Virus record (IMG/VR): IMGVR_UViG_3300046543_000437
Coordinates: 1 to 64,000 of that record
From: a virus
Length of the DNA stretch: 64,000 nt
Direction: 5' to 3' (one strand)
Positions within the stretch are counted from its first letter, which is position 1, and the number at the start of each line of letters is the position of its first letter. This document shows, one piece after another, positions 1-8,314 of the stretch. The translations under genes and the position numbers were made by a program. The notes below the pieces were generated by a model. It ran no database searches. It was not told the origin of the DNA and was given only the letters and a program-made list of their open reading frames with translations.

Positions 1-591
1 GTGACCGCCATGACAAAATCAATTACTCTCCACCACACAACCGTCCTAGCCTCGACCGCCAAATCAGCCCCCGCCGCAACTCGACCGTCCAGACCACAAG
101 CCGACCGTTGCCGCCGCATCCATCCCGATCGCACCAACCCGAACGCCACCGGACAGAACCGAAACCGCCGTACCCAACCGCGCCCCGCCTCACCTAATGC
201 GTACCGTGCCTCGTCGGACCCAGCCGTGACCGCCCCGCCCAGCCACGACCGAACGCATCATGGCTCACCAGACATAACCCGAACTGAACCGCCATCTCAT
301 GCCCCTACCGCTTTCGTGCCTAACCGCCCACAAGCATCCCCGCCGTGACCGCCGTACCGTACCCAATCGCACCGTTCAAAAACCCGACACACCCCACAGA
401 CCATAACCGCCGTACCCAGTGCAGTCTTACCGATCCATTTCGCGCATCGACCCACCTGACCCTGACCGCCAAATGGCACCACAACAATTCGTGCGACACC
501 CAATCTTGACCTGACCGCCGCTCCGTGCCGCTGCCACCGGGCGCAGCGGGCACCCGGTGGTCAGCCATTAGTCGCACCAAATTGGTGACTT
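1..591. repeat. C/A-rich non-coding stretch with phased RACCGCC motifs
   Basis: No convincing gene is seen. The plus strand is strongly C and A rich. The heptamer RACCGCC starts at 3, 54, 163, 228, 287, 322, 347, 405, 464 and 513, with a variant GACCGTT at 103. The run 228, 287, 347, 405, 464 has a spacing of 58-60 bases, and several copies are followed by GTACC or GTACCC. The stretch lies after the end of the leftward early operon. An open frame on the plus strand over the first 348 bases is proline, arginine and threonine rich and follows base composition, so I do not call it a gene. Function is unknown. It could be a regulatory or antitermination-type array, or a decayed region. Confidence 0.5.
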
Positions 592-1509
592 TTAGCCGTG
601 GAAATCCTCCACCCCGTTCTTCCCCACCGGCAACGGCTTTGTCACCTCATGTGGAGCAAGAAGCGTGGTGTCTTCACCGGCACGGAACTGAATCTCGCCG
701 GGGGTATCATCCTCGTCCGTGATGTCTTCCGGCTTCTCTTTGTCCGGATCGATGCCCCGGCTCTTCAACTCTTCCAGATACCAGACCATCAACTCCTCGC
801 TTTCGGCGTTGGCGCACACCGGAACCCGCAGCGCCTCAACCTGGGCCTGGTAGCTTCCCTCGGCCATGATGTCGGCCAACTCCTTGTCGTCTTCCTCGAC
901 GAGATGGAAGGCGCCGTATTCACCGCCCTTTTCCACCCGCCAATCACCGAGGCCGCAGATGAACCCGGCGCTTATCAAAAGCTGCGTCACCTTCATGGCG
1001 TTGAGCATCGGCTCGGCCCACAACAGCTCGACCCGCATTGCCCAGCGGTCGAGCTTCGCCCGCGTCCTCACATCGGGCGTCCGCGAAATGCCCGCCATGC
1101 GAACGATGGACATGTCGAGCTTGGGGATGCCCCAGAGCGGAATCTTCTCGGCCGGCGAGCGGACGAGTTGCTTCATCTCCGTCTTGCTGGCGCTGGTGGG
1201 CATCCGCAGAGCCGCCGAGGCGATCGACATTTTGGGCGCGCTGCCCATCATCTCGAAATAGGTTTCGCCCTCTCTGGACCGCAGATAGGGTGAATCGCGG
1301 TACTCGGCATACGGCGCATGCTTGAGCTTGGTTGCCTTCTGCGTCTTGGTCATCGGGCCGTGCGGGAGGAGCAACTCGCGCTTGCCCTTGGCCGCCATCC
1401 TGTTGCAGAAGAACGGCGTATCGCCGACCAGCCAATAAACGTGAGAGGACTGCTTCAAGTCCATAACGTCGATTTCGACTTGCGGCGTAGCTTTGATTGT
1501 GCGTGCCAT
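592..1509 (-). CDS. early-operon protein of unknown function, 305 aa, with a glycine-rich GxGxWR...GGxxGxF motif
   Basis: This is the most distal gene of the leftward early operon. The start at 1509 has a good Shine-Dalgarno sequence (AGGAAGG) in front. Residues 182-201 hold a glycine-rich segment, GFICGLGDWRVEKGGEYGAF, preceded by a hydrophobic helix (residues 160-181). The last 40 residues are acidic and look disordered. Glycine-rich loops of this kind occur in ferredoxin-like or RAMP-like folds, but I cannot assign it to such a family. Its place beside recombination and nuclease genes suggests a role in DNA metabolism or in host takeover; this is inference. Confidence 0.75.
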   Translation of the reverse strand: MARTIKATPQVEIDVMDLKQSSHVYWLVGDTPFFCNRMAAKGKRELLLPHGPMTKTQKATKLKHAPYAEYRDSPYLRSREGETYFEMMGSAPKMSIASAALRMPTSASKTEMKQLVRSPAEKIPLWGIPKLDMSIVRMAGISRTPDVRTRAKLDRWAMRVELLWAEPMLNAMKVTQLLISAGFICGLGDWRVEKGGEYGAFHLVEEDDKELADIMAEGSYQAQVEALRVPVCANAESEELMVWYLEELKSRGIDPDKEKPEDITDEDDTPGEIQFRAGEDTTLLAPHEVTKPLPVGKNGVEDFHG

Positions 1510-1593
1510 AATCGTGGTTCCTTCCTGGGAACTGAGGTTGGTGGAGTACCTTTGAGGCGGGCCGGTGCAAACGGCCCGTCCTCTCCAGCTTGA

Positions 1594-1845
1594 TCAAGGT
1601 GCTTTGCTTGCCTCTAGAGCCTTTGGCAGATCGTCTATCACGCGGACGACCTCTGCCATTTCTGGCAGATGCCGAACCTTGTCGGCAAAACACCGGCATC
1701 GGGAAACCGCATCATCGAGAGAAGCCAGCGGTTTCCCATCGGGAAAAAGCGTACCCAACAATTCGGCTTTGACCTCCTTGCTGAAGTTGCCTGTAATGCG
1801 AAACGGCTGATCGCCAAGCACATAGATGTTTTTTCGTGTCGGCAT
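1594..1845 (-). CDS. hypothetical protein, 83 aa
   Basis: A short early-operon gene with a very strong ribosome binding site (AGGAGGGG) seven bases before the ATG at 1845, which supports it as real. The protein begins with a charged beta-like segment and is otherwise alpha-helical in composition. It has no recognised motif, no cysteine pair and no membrane segment. It lies between the 305-residue protein and a 165-residue protein, with 84 bases to the former. I do not recognise it. Confidence 0.7.
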   Translation of the reverse strand: MPTRKNIYVLGDQPFRITGNFSKEVKAELLGTLFPDGKPLASLDDAVSRCRCFADKVRHLPEMAEVVRVIDDLPKALEASKAP

Positions 1846-1859
1846 CAGACCCCTCCTTC

Positions 1860-2357
1860 TTATGCGCTTCCACCCGGCGGCTGGTCTGGACCCAGCGGGT
1901 CGTCCGGGTTGATCCGCTTCTCGACGATCGAGGCGAGGCGAATGATCTCGTCAACGTGGTCTGCCGTGCCGAGAACCGCGGCGATGTTGCGGGCGCGCTT
2001 TGCCGCCTTCTTCACGCGATCCATCTCGTCGAGGATGGTGTCGCGCGACCGCTCCTCGTTCTTTTGTACCCGCAGGATGTTGGTGTACTGATCCTTGGTC
2101 GTCGTATCGCGGACGAAGCGGGTGACATCGAGCGACACCTCGCGGACGATGACTTCCATCTTGATCCTCCGGATCAGCAGCGCGGCGGTATTGAGCCAAT
2201 CGTTTTCTGCCGCCTTCTGGAGATCCCAGCGGAAGAAACCGTGCATGGCCGACAGCGGGTCGCGCGCCCGCTCGACCACAGCCAGCTTGGCGACATTGCC
2301 GTTCTCGTCCTCCAACTCGATGATCTCTCTCGCGACATCTTGCATATTAATCGGCAT
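1860..2357 (-). CDS. hypothetical helical protein, 165 aa
   Basis: The frame is open further upstream, but the ATG at 2357 is preferred because AGGAGAG stands directly before it and the extension would run deep into the preceding gene. It still overlaps that gene's end by 11 bases. The protein is highly charged and helical (a lysine/arginine-rich centre at about residues 105-130) and has a proline- and glycine-rich tail. No known domain is recognised. It is part of the leftward early operon. Confidence 0.7.
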   Translation of the reverse strand: MPINMQDVAREIIELEDENGNVAKLAVVERARDPLSAMHGFFRWDLQKAAENDWLNTAALLIRRIKMEVIVREVSLDVTRFVRDTTTKDQYTNILRVQKNEERSRDTILDEMDRVKKAAKRARNIAAVLGTADHVDEIIRLASIVEKRINPDDPLGPDQPPGGSA

Positions 2358-2688
2358 AGCTTCTCTCCTCTTCACCCCCGCCAATCGGGAGCGTCATAAA
2401 GTCTGCCCGCGACACGCGATTGCGAAAGAACCCGGCGTGATCCGGATGCACGGCGTGGAATTTCCGCGCGTAGTACGGACTCCAGTTGTTGTTGACCTTG
2501 AATTGGGTTTCGTCTTCCAGCGGGGTCGCGGTCTCCCAGCGGACCCGGTGCAGAACAGCCCTTGCGCTGTAATGAGCAAAGCCGCGCTTGATCATCGAGT
2601 AGGTGAACAGCTCGAAAAGCCGCCAGACCTCTGGGTTGTTGGCGTCCACCTCGGCAAACCGGGCCGCCATCATGGGGTCATATCGCAT
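2347..2688 (-). CDS. conserved-looking phage hypothetical, 113 aa
   Basis: ATG at 2688 with GGAGAG eight bases upstream. The C-terminal half has the aromatic and histidine-rich segment WSPYYARKFHAVHPDHAGFF, a style common in small phage proteins without an assigned function. The acidic end runs into the next gene by 11 bases, so the pair is probably translationally coupled. There is no membrane segment and no cysteine cluster. No function can be given. Confidence 0.7.
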   Translation of the reverse strand: MRYDPMMAARFAEVDANNPEVWRLFELFTYSMIKRGFAHYSARAVLHRVRWETATPLEDETQFKVNNNWSPYYARKFHAVHPDHAGFFRNRVSRADFMTLPIGGGEEERSYAD

Positions 2689-2689
2689 A

Positions 2690-3013
2690 TCAATCTCTCC
2701 AGCCGGGGCTGTGATCGATGTCCCATTCGGAAACGTCTTCCCCCGGCGAAAACCCCCACTCCATGTTCATCTGCACCGGATCGACCCAGTACTCGCCCAG
2801 CGGATCGAGGTGCGAAGCGTGGTGACAGTCGCGGCATAGCGCGTAGAGGTCTTCAGGCCGTTCCCTGCCCTGGCTGTTGTAGTGCCGGTGATGCAGTTCC
2901 AGGCGTCGGCGACGACCGCACCGCTCGCAGCGATTCCCGGCACGACCGAGAACCGCGACTCGCGTTTCCGCCGGGATCGGCAGACGCGGGTCATAGGGGC
3001 GGCCCGGTGTCAT
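2690..3013 (-). CDS. HNH endonuclease, 107 aa
   Basis: A compact HNH (beta-beta-alpha metal) nuclease. The zinc-type cysteine pairs are C29xxC32 and C60xxC63. The catalytic histidine pair is H41-H42 in LELHHRHY, and the closing HHASH follows the second cysteine pair. The length fits a free-standing HNH protein. The family cuts or nicks DNA; in early phage operons it may serve recombination, repair or homing, and the exact role is unknown here. The stop is one base short of the next gene. The ribosome site is weak, so it may depend on coupling to the gene before it. Confidence 0.88.
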   Translation of the reverse strand: MTPGRPYDPRLPIPAETRVAVLGRAGNRCERCGRRRRLELHHRHYNSQGRERPEDLYALCRDCHHASHLDPLGEYWVDPVQMNMEWGFSPGEDVSEWDIDHSPGWRD

Positions 3014-3016
3014 CGA

Positions 3017-3517
3017 TCAATCCACGCTGTTCTTGATCGAAGTGATCAGGTGCGGCTCGGCGTACTTTCCTTCCAACGCCGCCGCGACCTTCTGGATGTT
3101 TCGCAGCGCCGTTAGAAAGCCCCAACGCAGATCGATCTCAAAGGCGTTCTTGGGAGTGGTAAATGCGCGTTCACAATCCGGCGGCATCTTGGTAAACATC
3201 TCGCTGCAATATTCGACAATCGTGTCGAACATCGAGCACGTTTCTCTAAGCTGCTTGGATGTAACCGGCAAATTTAGTTGTTTATATTTATTGTAACCCT
3301 TTTTCGGATTTTCCCTGCCGACATCCACGATATAACCGGCCCGTACCAAGTTTCTTCGTTCTCGCTGCACGATCCTAGAAGATGAGTTTACCTCTTCCTC
3401 TATTTTTAAATTTGGTAGGTACGGATTCTTGATAAGGGCGCGACGAATCTTGTCGATATGCTCTTCCCATCCCGGCGCCGCTTTAGGTAGAGGCACCAAC
3501 TCCACTGCGGTGGTCAT
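3017..3517 (-). CDS. hypothetical protein with winged-helix-like N-terminus, 166 aa
   Basis: Residues 20-75 have the pattern of a winged helix: a helix with PNLKIEEEVNSSSRIVQRER as the likely recognition region, then a basic hairpin around GRENPKKGYNKYKQL. This is a composition-based reading, not a family match. The C-terminal half is helical with two cysteines. The gene's codon use is noticeably more AT-rich than its neighbours (for example around 3240-3310), which hints at a separate origin. GGAG lies about ten bases before the ATG at 3517. It may be a DNA-binding early regulator. Confidence 0.65.
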   Translation of the reverse strand: MTTAVELVPLPKAAPGWEEHIDKIRRALIKNPYLPNLKIEEEVNSSSRIVQRERRNLVRAGYIVDVGRENPKKGYNKYKQLNLPVTSKQLRETCSMFDTIVEYCSEMFTKMPPDCERAFTTPKNAFEIDLRWGFLTALRNIQKVAAALEGKYAEPHLITSIKNSVD

Positions 3518-3521
3518 GGCT

Positions 3522-4322
3522 CTACACTCCGATCCCTTGAAACCGGCTCAGTCCCTCATTGTCGTTTTCGAGTCTGCGTACTGCGACCAGCATCTTTTTG
3601 GCGGCAGACTGTTGTATTGCTCTTTTTGCCGCTCCCAGCGCACCGGCCCGCGCCCGCGCATTTTTTTCCCGGTCGATTACCGGAGCCCGACTCCGCTTTT
3701 TCTTCGGCTGGATTTGGTAGATGTTCGGACGGTGAACCCTGAACTCCAGCGATACGACTTCTTCCGGGTGCCCCTTATCGATCAAAATCGGGATGCACGC
3801 GGCGCTCCTTGGGATTTTGTACTCCCAGTATTCTGTCTCGAACCAGATCTCCATCTGGCCGCTGCGGATGACGATGTCTTTTGCCTCCGGGAATGTACGC
3901 CATGCAGCAAGAACCAGCGTGCAACGCCTTGGGTCACCCGGCACGCCATTATCGATATCGGGCTGCATGACCGTGATATGCCGTACCGTTCTTCTTATTA
4001 TCTTTTTTGCTTTCACGGGTTTCATGGCTGGCGGGGGTTTGATCTTCTGAGCGTCGAAATCAAACGGCGCCGGCGGATCGAGAACATCACTCAAAGGATC
4101 GTAGGTGGATTTGGCATGAATGAATTCATGGCAACCTTCACAGACGCCCTGCAAATCGGTTAATGCCTCGTTGCCTTTGCGTTCATACGTCAAGTGATGC
4201 ACCGCATGCATCTCGTTGGCACCGCAACGCTCGCACGTTCCGTTACACCGGACGCGAACCGCTTCGCGTTTAAGCGACCACTCGCGTGAGGCGAGGTATT
4301 CATTGTATTCAGCCTTATTCAT
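3522..4322 (-). CDS. HNH endonuclease with long C-terminal extension, 266 aa
   Basis: The N-terminal 70 residues are a full HNH nuclease: C30xxC33, H42-H43 (AVHHLTYERKGNE), C61xxC64 and H65/H69. After a proline-rich linker (about 80-110) comes a C-terminal domain of about 150 residues that I do not recognise. It has a beta-rich part around IWFETEYWEYKI and a very basic end. The ATG at 4322 follows GGGAGACGAACC and overlaps the nuclease gene before it by eight bases. A second HNH gene so near the first suggests either different partners or a homing origin. Confidence 0.85.
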   Translation of the reverse strand: MNKAEYNEYLASREWSLKREAVRVRCNGTCERCGANEMHAVHHLTYERKGNEALTDLQGVCEGCHEFIHAKSTYDPLSDVLDPPAPFDFDAQKIKPPPAMKPVKAKKIIRRTVRHITVMQPDIDNGVPGDPRRCTLVLAAWRTFPEAKDIVIRSGQMEIWFETEYWEYKIPRSAACIPILIDKGHPEEVVSLEFRVHRPNIYQIQPKKKRSRAPVIDREKNARARAGALGAAKRAIQQSAAKKMLVAVRRLENDNEGLSRFQGIGV

Positions 4323-5298
4323 GGTTCGTCTCCCTGCCTATCCCGTCCCGCCAGATTTCCCCCGTACCCCGCATCGCGTACTCGACCCACACCCCGTCAT
4401 CGGCGGCATCGATCTGTTCGCCGTTGATCAGCGACGGCAGGAAGAGGTGCGACTTGCAGCCTTTTTCCTGTTCCTCGCGGCTGAGCGGCTTGTTCCAGCG
4501 GTCGCAGCGCCAGCCGCCGTCGACCGGCGTCGAGGCGAGGCAGGTGCGACAGTTACGCGGCGGCATCTCGCCCTGATGGCAAACTGCGTGATGGTCGCAC
4601 CAGCGGCATTCGTGCCACGCCGGGTCTTCGCTGATCCGCATCGGCGCGCGGGTCGCGTAGATGACCCGTTGAGCGCGCTCAGTCAGTTGACCGGCGTAGT
4701 GCTTCTCGTAATCGGTTCTGACCGAGACCGTGTGCCGCCCGCCCGGTGTCGCCACCGTCATGTAGTGCCGGGTCAATTCGGTGTAGTGCATGTAAAGCTG
4801 GGCGGTCGACCAGTACATCGGCTTCCAGGCGAACAGCGCGTGTTTCTCGCCGCGATCCATCTTCAGCGCCTCAAGCTTGCGCTGCGACTTTTCCTCGACC
4901 TGCTTGTGTTCCCAGACGTGCGGCGTCTTGGGCGACTGAATCAGTCCGGTGATCACGCCGTCGATGCGGCCCTGGAAGTGACCGCCGCAGTCGGAAAACG
5001 CCCACTGCTTCTGACCGCGATTAGGGTCGCGGTCCCACAGGATGATCCCTTTGACCAACCGCAGCCGCGCGGCCTGCACGGTCTCGCCGTGATTACCGTC
5101 CGCAAACCGCTTCAGCGCATCGGCGGGAAACGCCACGGCTGACCCGGCCCAGCGGAAGCTGTAGAACAGCGCCCGGTCGCAGGGGCTGCCGATCGACCCC
5201 ATGCTCAGCGACAGGCCGCGCCACTTGTCCTGCTTGGCCTCGATCGCGCGGTCGACCGCGGCGAGTGTCGGGTCTTGCGGGGAGGGGATCGCCGCCAT
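4315..5298 (-). CDS. Cas4-like PD-(D/E)XK exonuclease with cysteine cluster, 327 aa
   Basis: The catalytic signature is visible as GRIDGVI (D113) followed by WEHK (E130-x-K132). An early cysteine, C40 in GSPCDRALFY, and a late cluster, C231/C234/C240 with C250/C253, match the iron-sulfur arrangement of Cas4/AddB-type nucleases of the RecB family. It would resect DNA ends to give single strands for annealing, fitting the DUF669 protein and Sak4-like ATPase two and three genes upstream. The ATG at 5298 overlaps the preceding stop (TGATG). C-terminal residues after 255 look disordered apart from one further CxxxxC region. Confidence 0.82.
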   Translation of the reverse strand: MAAIPSPQDPTLAAVDRAIEAKQDKWRGLSLSMGSIGSPCDRALFYSFRWAGSAVAFPADALKRFADGNHGETVQAARLRLVKGIILWDRDPNRGQKQWAFSDCGGHFQGRIDGVITGLIQSPKTPHVWEHKQVEEKSQRKLEALKMDRGEKHALFAWKPMYWSTAQLYMHYTELTRHYMTVATPGGRHTVSVRTDYEKHYAGQLTERAQRVIYATRAPMRISEDPAWHECRWCDHHAVCHQGEMPPRNCRTCLASTPVDGGWRCDRWNKPLSREEQEKGCKSHLFLPSLINGEQIDAADDGVWVEYAMRGTGEIWRDGIGRETNHE

Positions 5299-6005
5299 CA
5301 GCCGGTCGCCGTCAGCTTGGCGGCGCGTTCATGTTCCCGGCTCGCGCGCTCCAGCGCCCGTCTGCGGATTTCCTCCTGCACGGCGGGCGGCTGAGCTTCA
5401 AACCGGGCGACAAGCTCAGTCGCCCTCGCCAGCGTGTCCTTCTGGCCGACAAACGCCGCGACCAGAACCGTATTGGCGTTCCACTGCGGATGACCGGCGA
5501 TGTAGTTTTCCGCCGCCAGCCGCAGCGCCAGTTCCATGACGCGCTCGTCAGCGGTTCGAGTATCGAACACCCATGCCGGACTGTTGCGCCCACCGTTGAA
5601 GCTGTCGACGAGGCCGATAATCGAGAACGCCCGACAATCGTAAAGGCGGCATGCCTGCGGGCGATGCTGATAGACCGTACACTCGCCGCCGGAGCCAAGA
5701 TGGACACAGGCGCCGTCATCGCGCTTCGCCAGAACAAAGCCGTTGCCGTCCGCGTGTGGAACGACATCGAGCTGTGCGAGGTCTTCGGGCCGCTCCTTGT
5801 CGGGATAGACATCGACGCGAGCGTGATAGCAGCACTGGTTGCAGCCCTGGCACGGGACCGCGGCCTCGCGGTCAAAACTGAGCTTGCCGAGAAACGGCCC
5901 TAACCCCCCGCCGTAGCGGGTCTGGTAGGTCTTCCCGTTGGTCGCGTCGGTCGTGGTTCCGATGACCTTACCGACTGCCCCCCGGCGGCGCTTGGCCTCG
6001 CCCAT
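5298..6005 (-). CDS. YkgJ-type cysteine-cluster protein, 235 aa
   Basis: The sequence has the family pattern CQGCNQCC near residue 52 and, about 60 residues later, CTVYQHRPQACRLYDCR. These are the cysteines of the zinc/iron-chelating YkgJ-like domain. The N-terminus is basic (MGEAKRRR) and the C-terminal 60 residues form charged helices. The biochemical role of the family is not settled. Its place between a nuclease that probably carries an Fe-S cluster and an SSB-like protein suggests a metal-related or DNA-related role, which is inference. AGGATG precedes the ATG at 6005. Confidence 0.82.
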   Translation of the reverse strand: MGEAKRRRGAVGKVIGTTTDATNGKTYQTRYGGGLGPFLGKLSFDREAAVPCQGCNQCCYHARVDVYPDKERPEDLAQLDVVPHADGNGFVLAKRDDGACVHLGSGGECTVYQHRPQACRLYDCRAFSIIGLVDSFNGGRNSPAWVFDTRTADERVMELALRLAAENYIAGHPQWNANTVLVAAFVGQKDTLARATELVARFEAQPPAVQEEIRRRALERASREHERAAKLTATG

Positions 6006-6017
6006 CGCAACCCATCC

Positions 6018-6542
6018 TTATGCGGAGGGCCGCGCCCGCCACGGCGGCGCTGACGGGCGTCCCTGCGACTGCGGCTGCGGCTGCTGGGACTGCGGCTGGA
6101 ACTGTTGCTGCTGCGACCCGAACCCCGCGACGGGCGCGGCGCCGTCCACGGGATAGTAGTTATGGACCCGGTTCTGATCGGCGTAGTTGCCCTTGCCTTT
6201 CTCGACCCGGAGTTCGATCACCATGCGGCGGGCATGAAGCAATTCGCTGTCATCGACCGATAGCTGCCCCGTCGCGTGACAGATCGCGCTCAGCGTGCGC
6301 TGGGCGATATCGACGGTCTGTTGGCTTTGATTGAACAGGTTCAGCCGGTCGAACACCTTCTTGCCGGTTTGCGGCCCTTCAAGGATCTCCATCTGAAGTT
6401 CGAGGTAGCGCCCGCTGCGATCCTTGGTGTCCTTCATGTCGCTGGAGATGATGTGGGCGACGTATTTCCCCTCCGGGAGAAGTGGGTAACCGCGATTGGG
6501 ATCGACCTGCGTAGCGTCGAACTGGTATCCGAGTTGGGCCAT
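6018..6542 (-). CDS. DUF669-family protein, probable single-strand DNA-binding partner, 174 aa
   Basis: The first 130 residues match the DUF669 pattern of phage recombination modules: LLPEGKYVAHI, a strand with LELQMEILEGPQTGKKVFDR, then a helix QQTVDIAQRTLSAICHATG. DUF669 proteins sit beside single-strand annealing systems and are thought to bind ssDNA. The last 45 residues are a glutamine/proline-rich tail (QQQQFQPQSQQPQPQSQ) ending in arginines, as in the flexible tails of SSB proteins. The Shine-Dalgarno sequence CCAGGAGCC is good. The Sak4-like ATPase lies directly upstream. Confidence 0.87.
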   Translation of the reverse strand: MAQLGYQFDATQVDPNRGYPLLPEGKYVAHIISSDMKDTKDRSGRYLELQMEILEGPQTGKKVFDRLNLFNQSQQTVDIAQRTLSAICHATGQLSVDDSELLHARRMVIELRVEKGKGNYADQNRVHNYYPVDGAAPVAGFGSQQQQFQPQSQQPQPQSQGRPSAPPWRARPSA

Positions 6543-6579
6543 GATTCAAGGCTCCTGGCGCTGGGGGAAAAGTGAGAGT

Positions 6580-7410
6580 TCAAGCGGCTGCTTCAGCGGT
6601 GGCGGGTGGCGCTTTTTTCGATTGCTGGATCTGCGGCTGGGGTTTCGGCTGATAGGCGGCGGTCAGTGCGGTTTCCAAGACCTGCCAGCCGTTCTCCTTG
6701 GGGAAGGCGATGGTGGGCGGCAGCCCATAGCGGTTCTTGGCGACAAACCCGGCCCGCTCTTCAAGGTGAAGCAGACGCTCGCCGCTGCTGGTGGCGCGTG
6801 TCGCTTTGCGGTTAAACCCGGCATCTGTGGTCTTGGTGGCGACAGAGTGCGTGGCAAAGCCGATGATGTCGCACCACTCGGTCAGCAACGCTGCCGCAGA
6901 ATCGTGCAGATCGAGGAGGTAGCGGTCATAGGCGTCCGCAGTCGGATCCTCGAATTTCTTGATTTTGACGTGGGCAAGGATGATGACGATCATCCCCTTG
7001 TCGTTTCGCAATACGTCAAATCCGGCGAGCATGTCGCGCCAGATTTCCATCGCCGCCTTGTAGCCTTTGCCGTAGGGAATGAGGTCGATGGTCGCGACCT
7101 TATGGTCGTCGGCGACCTTTTTATGGATCAGCGTTTCGGTCCAATCGGCGGTGTCGAGGACAACCGATTTGAACTGATGCTCTTCATACGCCAACTCCCA
7201 CAGAGCCTGTCTGACATCCGCATAGGATGTCGCCAGGTCGAAGCTGGCGTTGACATCGAGCGCGTCGAGGCCGTCCTCGGTCTGGATGAAGACCGGGTTG
7301 GGCGCGGAATTGCCCCAGGTCGATTTGCCGACGCCTTCAGTACCCATGAGGACGACGCGCGGCGGTCGCGCCAGCGGTCCACGCCGCAGCGACGAGAGTG
7401 AGATTGCCAT
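6580..7410 (-). CDS. Sak4/RecA-like AAA ATPase, single-strand annealing type, 276 aa
   Basis: The Walker A loop GTEGVGKST is at residues 23-31 and a Walker B-like strand, SVVLDTADW, lies near residue 75. A basic patch and a serine/threonine-rich loop (KATRATSSG) follow near residue 205. This is the form of phage Sak4-type RecA-like ATPases, which act with an SSB-like partner in recombination; the DUF669 gene next to it supports this. The frame is open upstream, but the start at 7410 is chosen because it overlaps the preceding stop (TGATG). The C-terminus is a proline/glutamine/alanine tail, like that of its partner. Confidence 0.85.
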   Translation of the reverse strand: MAISLSSLRRGPLARPPRVVLMGTEGVGKSTWGNSAPNPVFIQTEDGLDALDVNASFDLATSYADVRQALWELAYEEHQFKSVVLDTADWTETLIHKKVADDHKVATIDLIPYGKGYKAAMEIWRDMLAGFDVLRNDKGMIVIILAHVKIKKFEDPTADAYDRYLLDLHDSAAALLTEWCDIIGFATHSVATKTTDAGFNRKATRATSSGERLLHLEERAGFVAKNRYGLPPTIAFPKENGWQVLETALTAAYQPKPQPQIQQSKKAPPATAEAAA

Positions 7411-7886
7411 CAGGCTGCTTCCTCTTTCTTTGATTCGAGCCGGTAGCTGTGACTGCCGGTGGACACGGTGCGGGCCGGTTCCAGCGCCGCCTTGATCTTT
7501 GCGGGCGCATCGGCGAACAGGCGTTCCTCTACCGTCAGCGTCCACTTGGCGTAGCGGTCGGCGATCTCCGGATCCAACTTGCGAAAGGCGTCAGTCAGCT
7601 TGTCGCGGTCCCACGCCACCTTCTTCGCCGTGTCGGCGACGACCACGATGTCGCCGTCATTGAAGCGGACGACGCCGCTCGGCTTAACGAGTTGGGCGCG
7701 GGTGTAACGCTCGCGCTCCGCGTAGCGCCGGGTCAAGATGTTGACGAGCGCCTTGCTGTGGGCCTTGGCGAGTTCCATCTCGCGCTCGACCACTTTCTGA
7801 AGGTCGATCAGAACGGCGGCGGGAAGTTCAGCCGCCTCGTCAGCCGACATGCTTTCGAGAACCTGGACGCTGATGTTGCTGATCAC
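7410..7886 (-). CDS. hypothetical phage protein, 158 aa
   Basis: The GTG start at 7886 overlaps the stop of the RusA gene (GTGA), so translation is probably coupled. The N-terminal half is a long helix with heptad-like leucines and acidic residues (about 12-55). A beta-like stretch, VVRFNDGDIVVVADTAKKVAWD, follows, and then a helical end. Proteins of this shape often stand between RusA and annealing genes in phage early operons, but I know of no activity for it. Confidence 0.7.
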   Translation of the reverse strand: MISNISVQVLESMSADEAAELPAAVLIDLQKVVEREMELAKAHSKALVNILTRRYAERERYTRAQLVKPSGVVRFNDGDIVVVADTAKKVAWDRDKLTDAFRKLDPEIADRYAKWTLTVEERLFADAPAKIKAALEPARTVSTGSHSYRLESKKEEAA

Positions 7887-8314
7887 GGCGGGTTCACTCC
7901 GACAGGGGCGACAGTGACGATCAGGCTGGGAATCTCCCCGTAGACCTTGCTGGCGAAGACCTCGCAGATCAGCGCGTCATCGCGGTAGACCACGGTGTTG
8001 AAGGCGTCGGTCGCCAGCTTTGTGAGATTGTCGAGGTCGGGCTTCTTACCCGGCCAGACCTCGCCTCTAAGCGCCGCCGCCTGTTTCTTCTTCGACCAAC
8101 TGGCGGGGATGGGCATCTCGGCCCGGAGGTAGAAGCTGAGCGGCTCGTCGAACATCGTCTTGCCGTGCATCACGTCGCTGGCAGCGTTCCGCAGCGCGGC
8201 CGCGGCGTTGCGCTGCCGGGACGGCACGAAGTGGTTGCCGTTGCCTGTCCGCATGCGGGCAAACGGCACGGGCTCACCCAACAGAGTAACGGTGATCGGG
8301 TCACGCGCAGTCAT
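7883..8314 (-). CDS. RusA-family crossover-junction endodeoxyribonuclease, 143 aa
   Basis: The RusA signature is clear: KPDLDNLTK at residues 91-99 (D93, D95, K99) and RDDALI with D112/D113, giving the metal-binding acidic residues. The length is near the 120-140 usual for the family. The start at 8314 is chosen because the ATG overlaps the preceding stop (ATGA); an in-frame ATG farther upstream would lie inside the other gene. It resolves Holliday junctions or branched DNA produced by the annealing and resection proteins encoded downstream in the same operon. Confidence 0.92.
   Translation of the reverse strand: MTARDPITVTLLGEPVPFARMRTGNGNHFVPSRQRNAAAALRNAASDVMHGKTMFDEPLSFYLRAEMPIPASWSKKKQAAALRGEVWPGKKPDLDNLTKLATDAFNTVVYRDDALICEVFASKVYGEIPSLIVTVAPVGVNPP

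Noticed and set aside
1-348. Plus-strand frame over the first 348 bases
   Set aside because: The product is proline/arginine/threonine rich and follows base composition. It has no ribosome site, and its frame contains the phased motifs without codon logic.
1-591. CRISPR array
   Set aside because: The repeated word is only seven bases and the spacers are not bounded by a longer conserved repeat; no cas genes are present.
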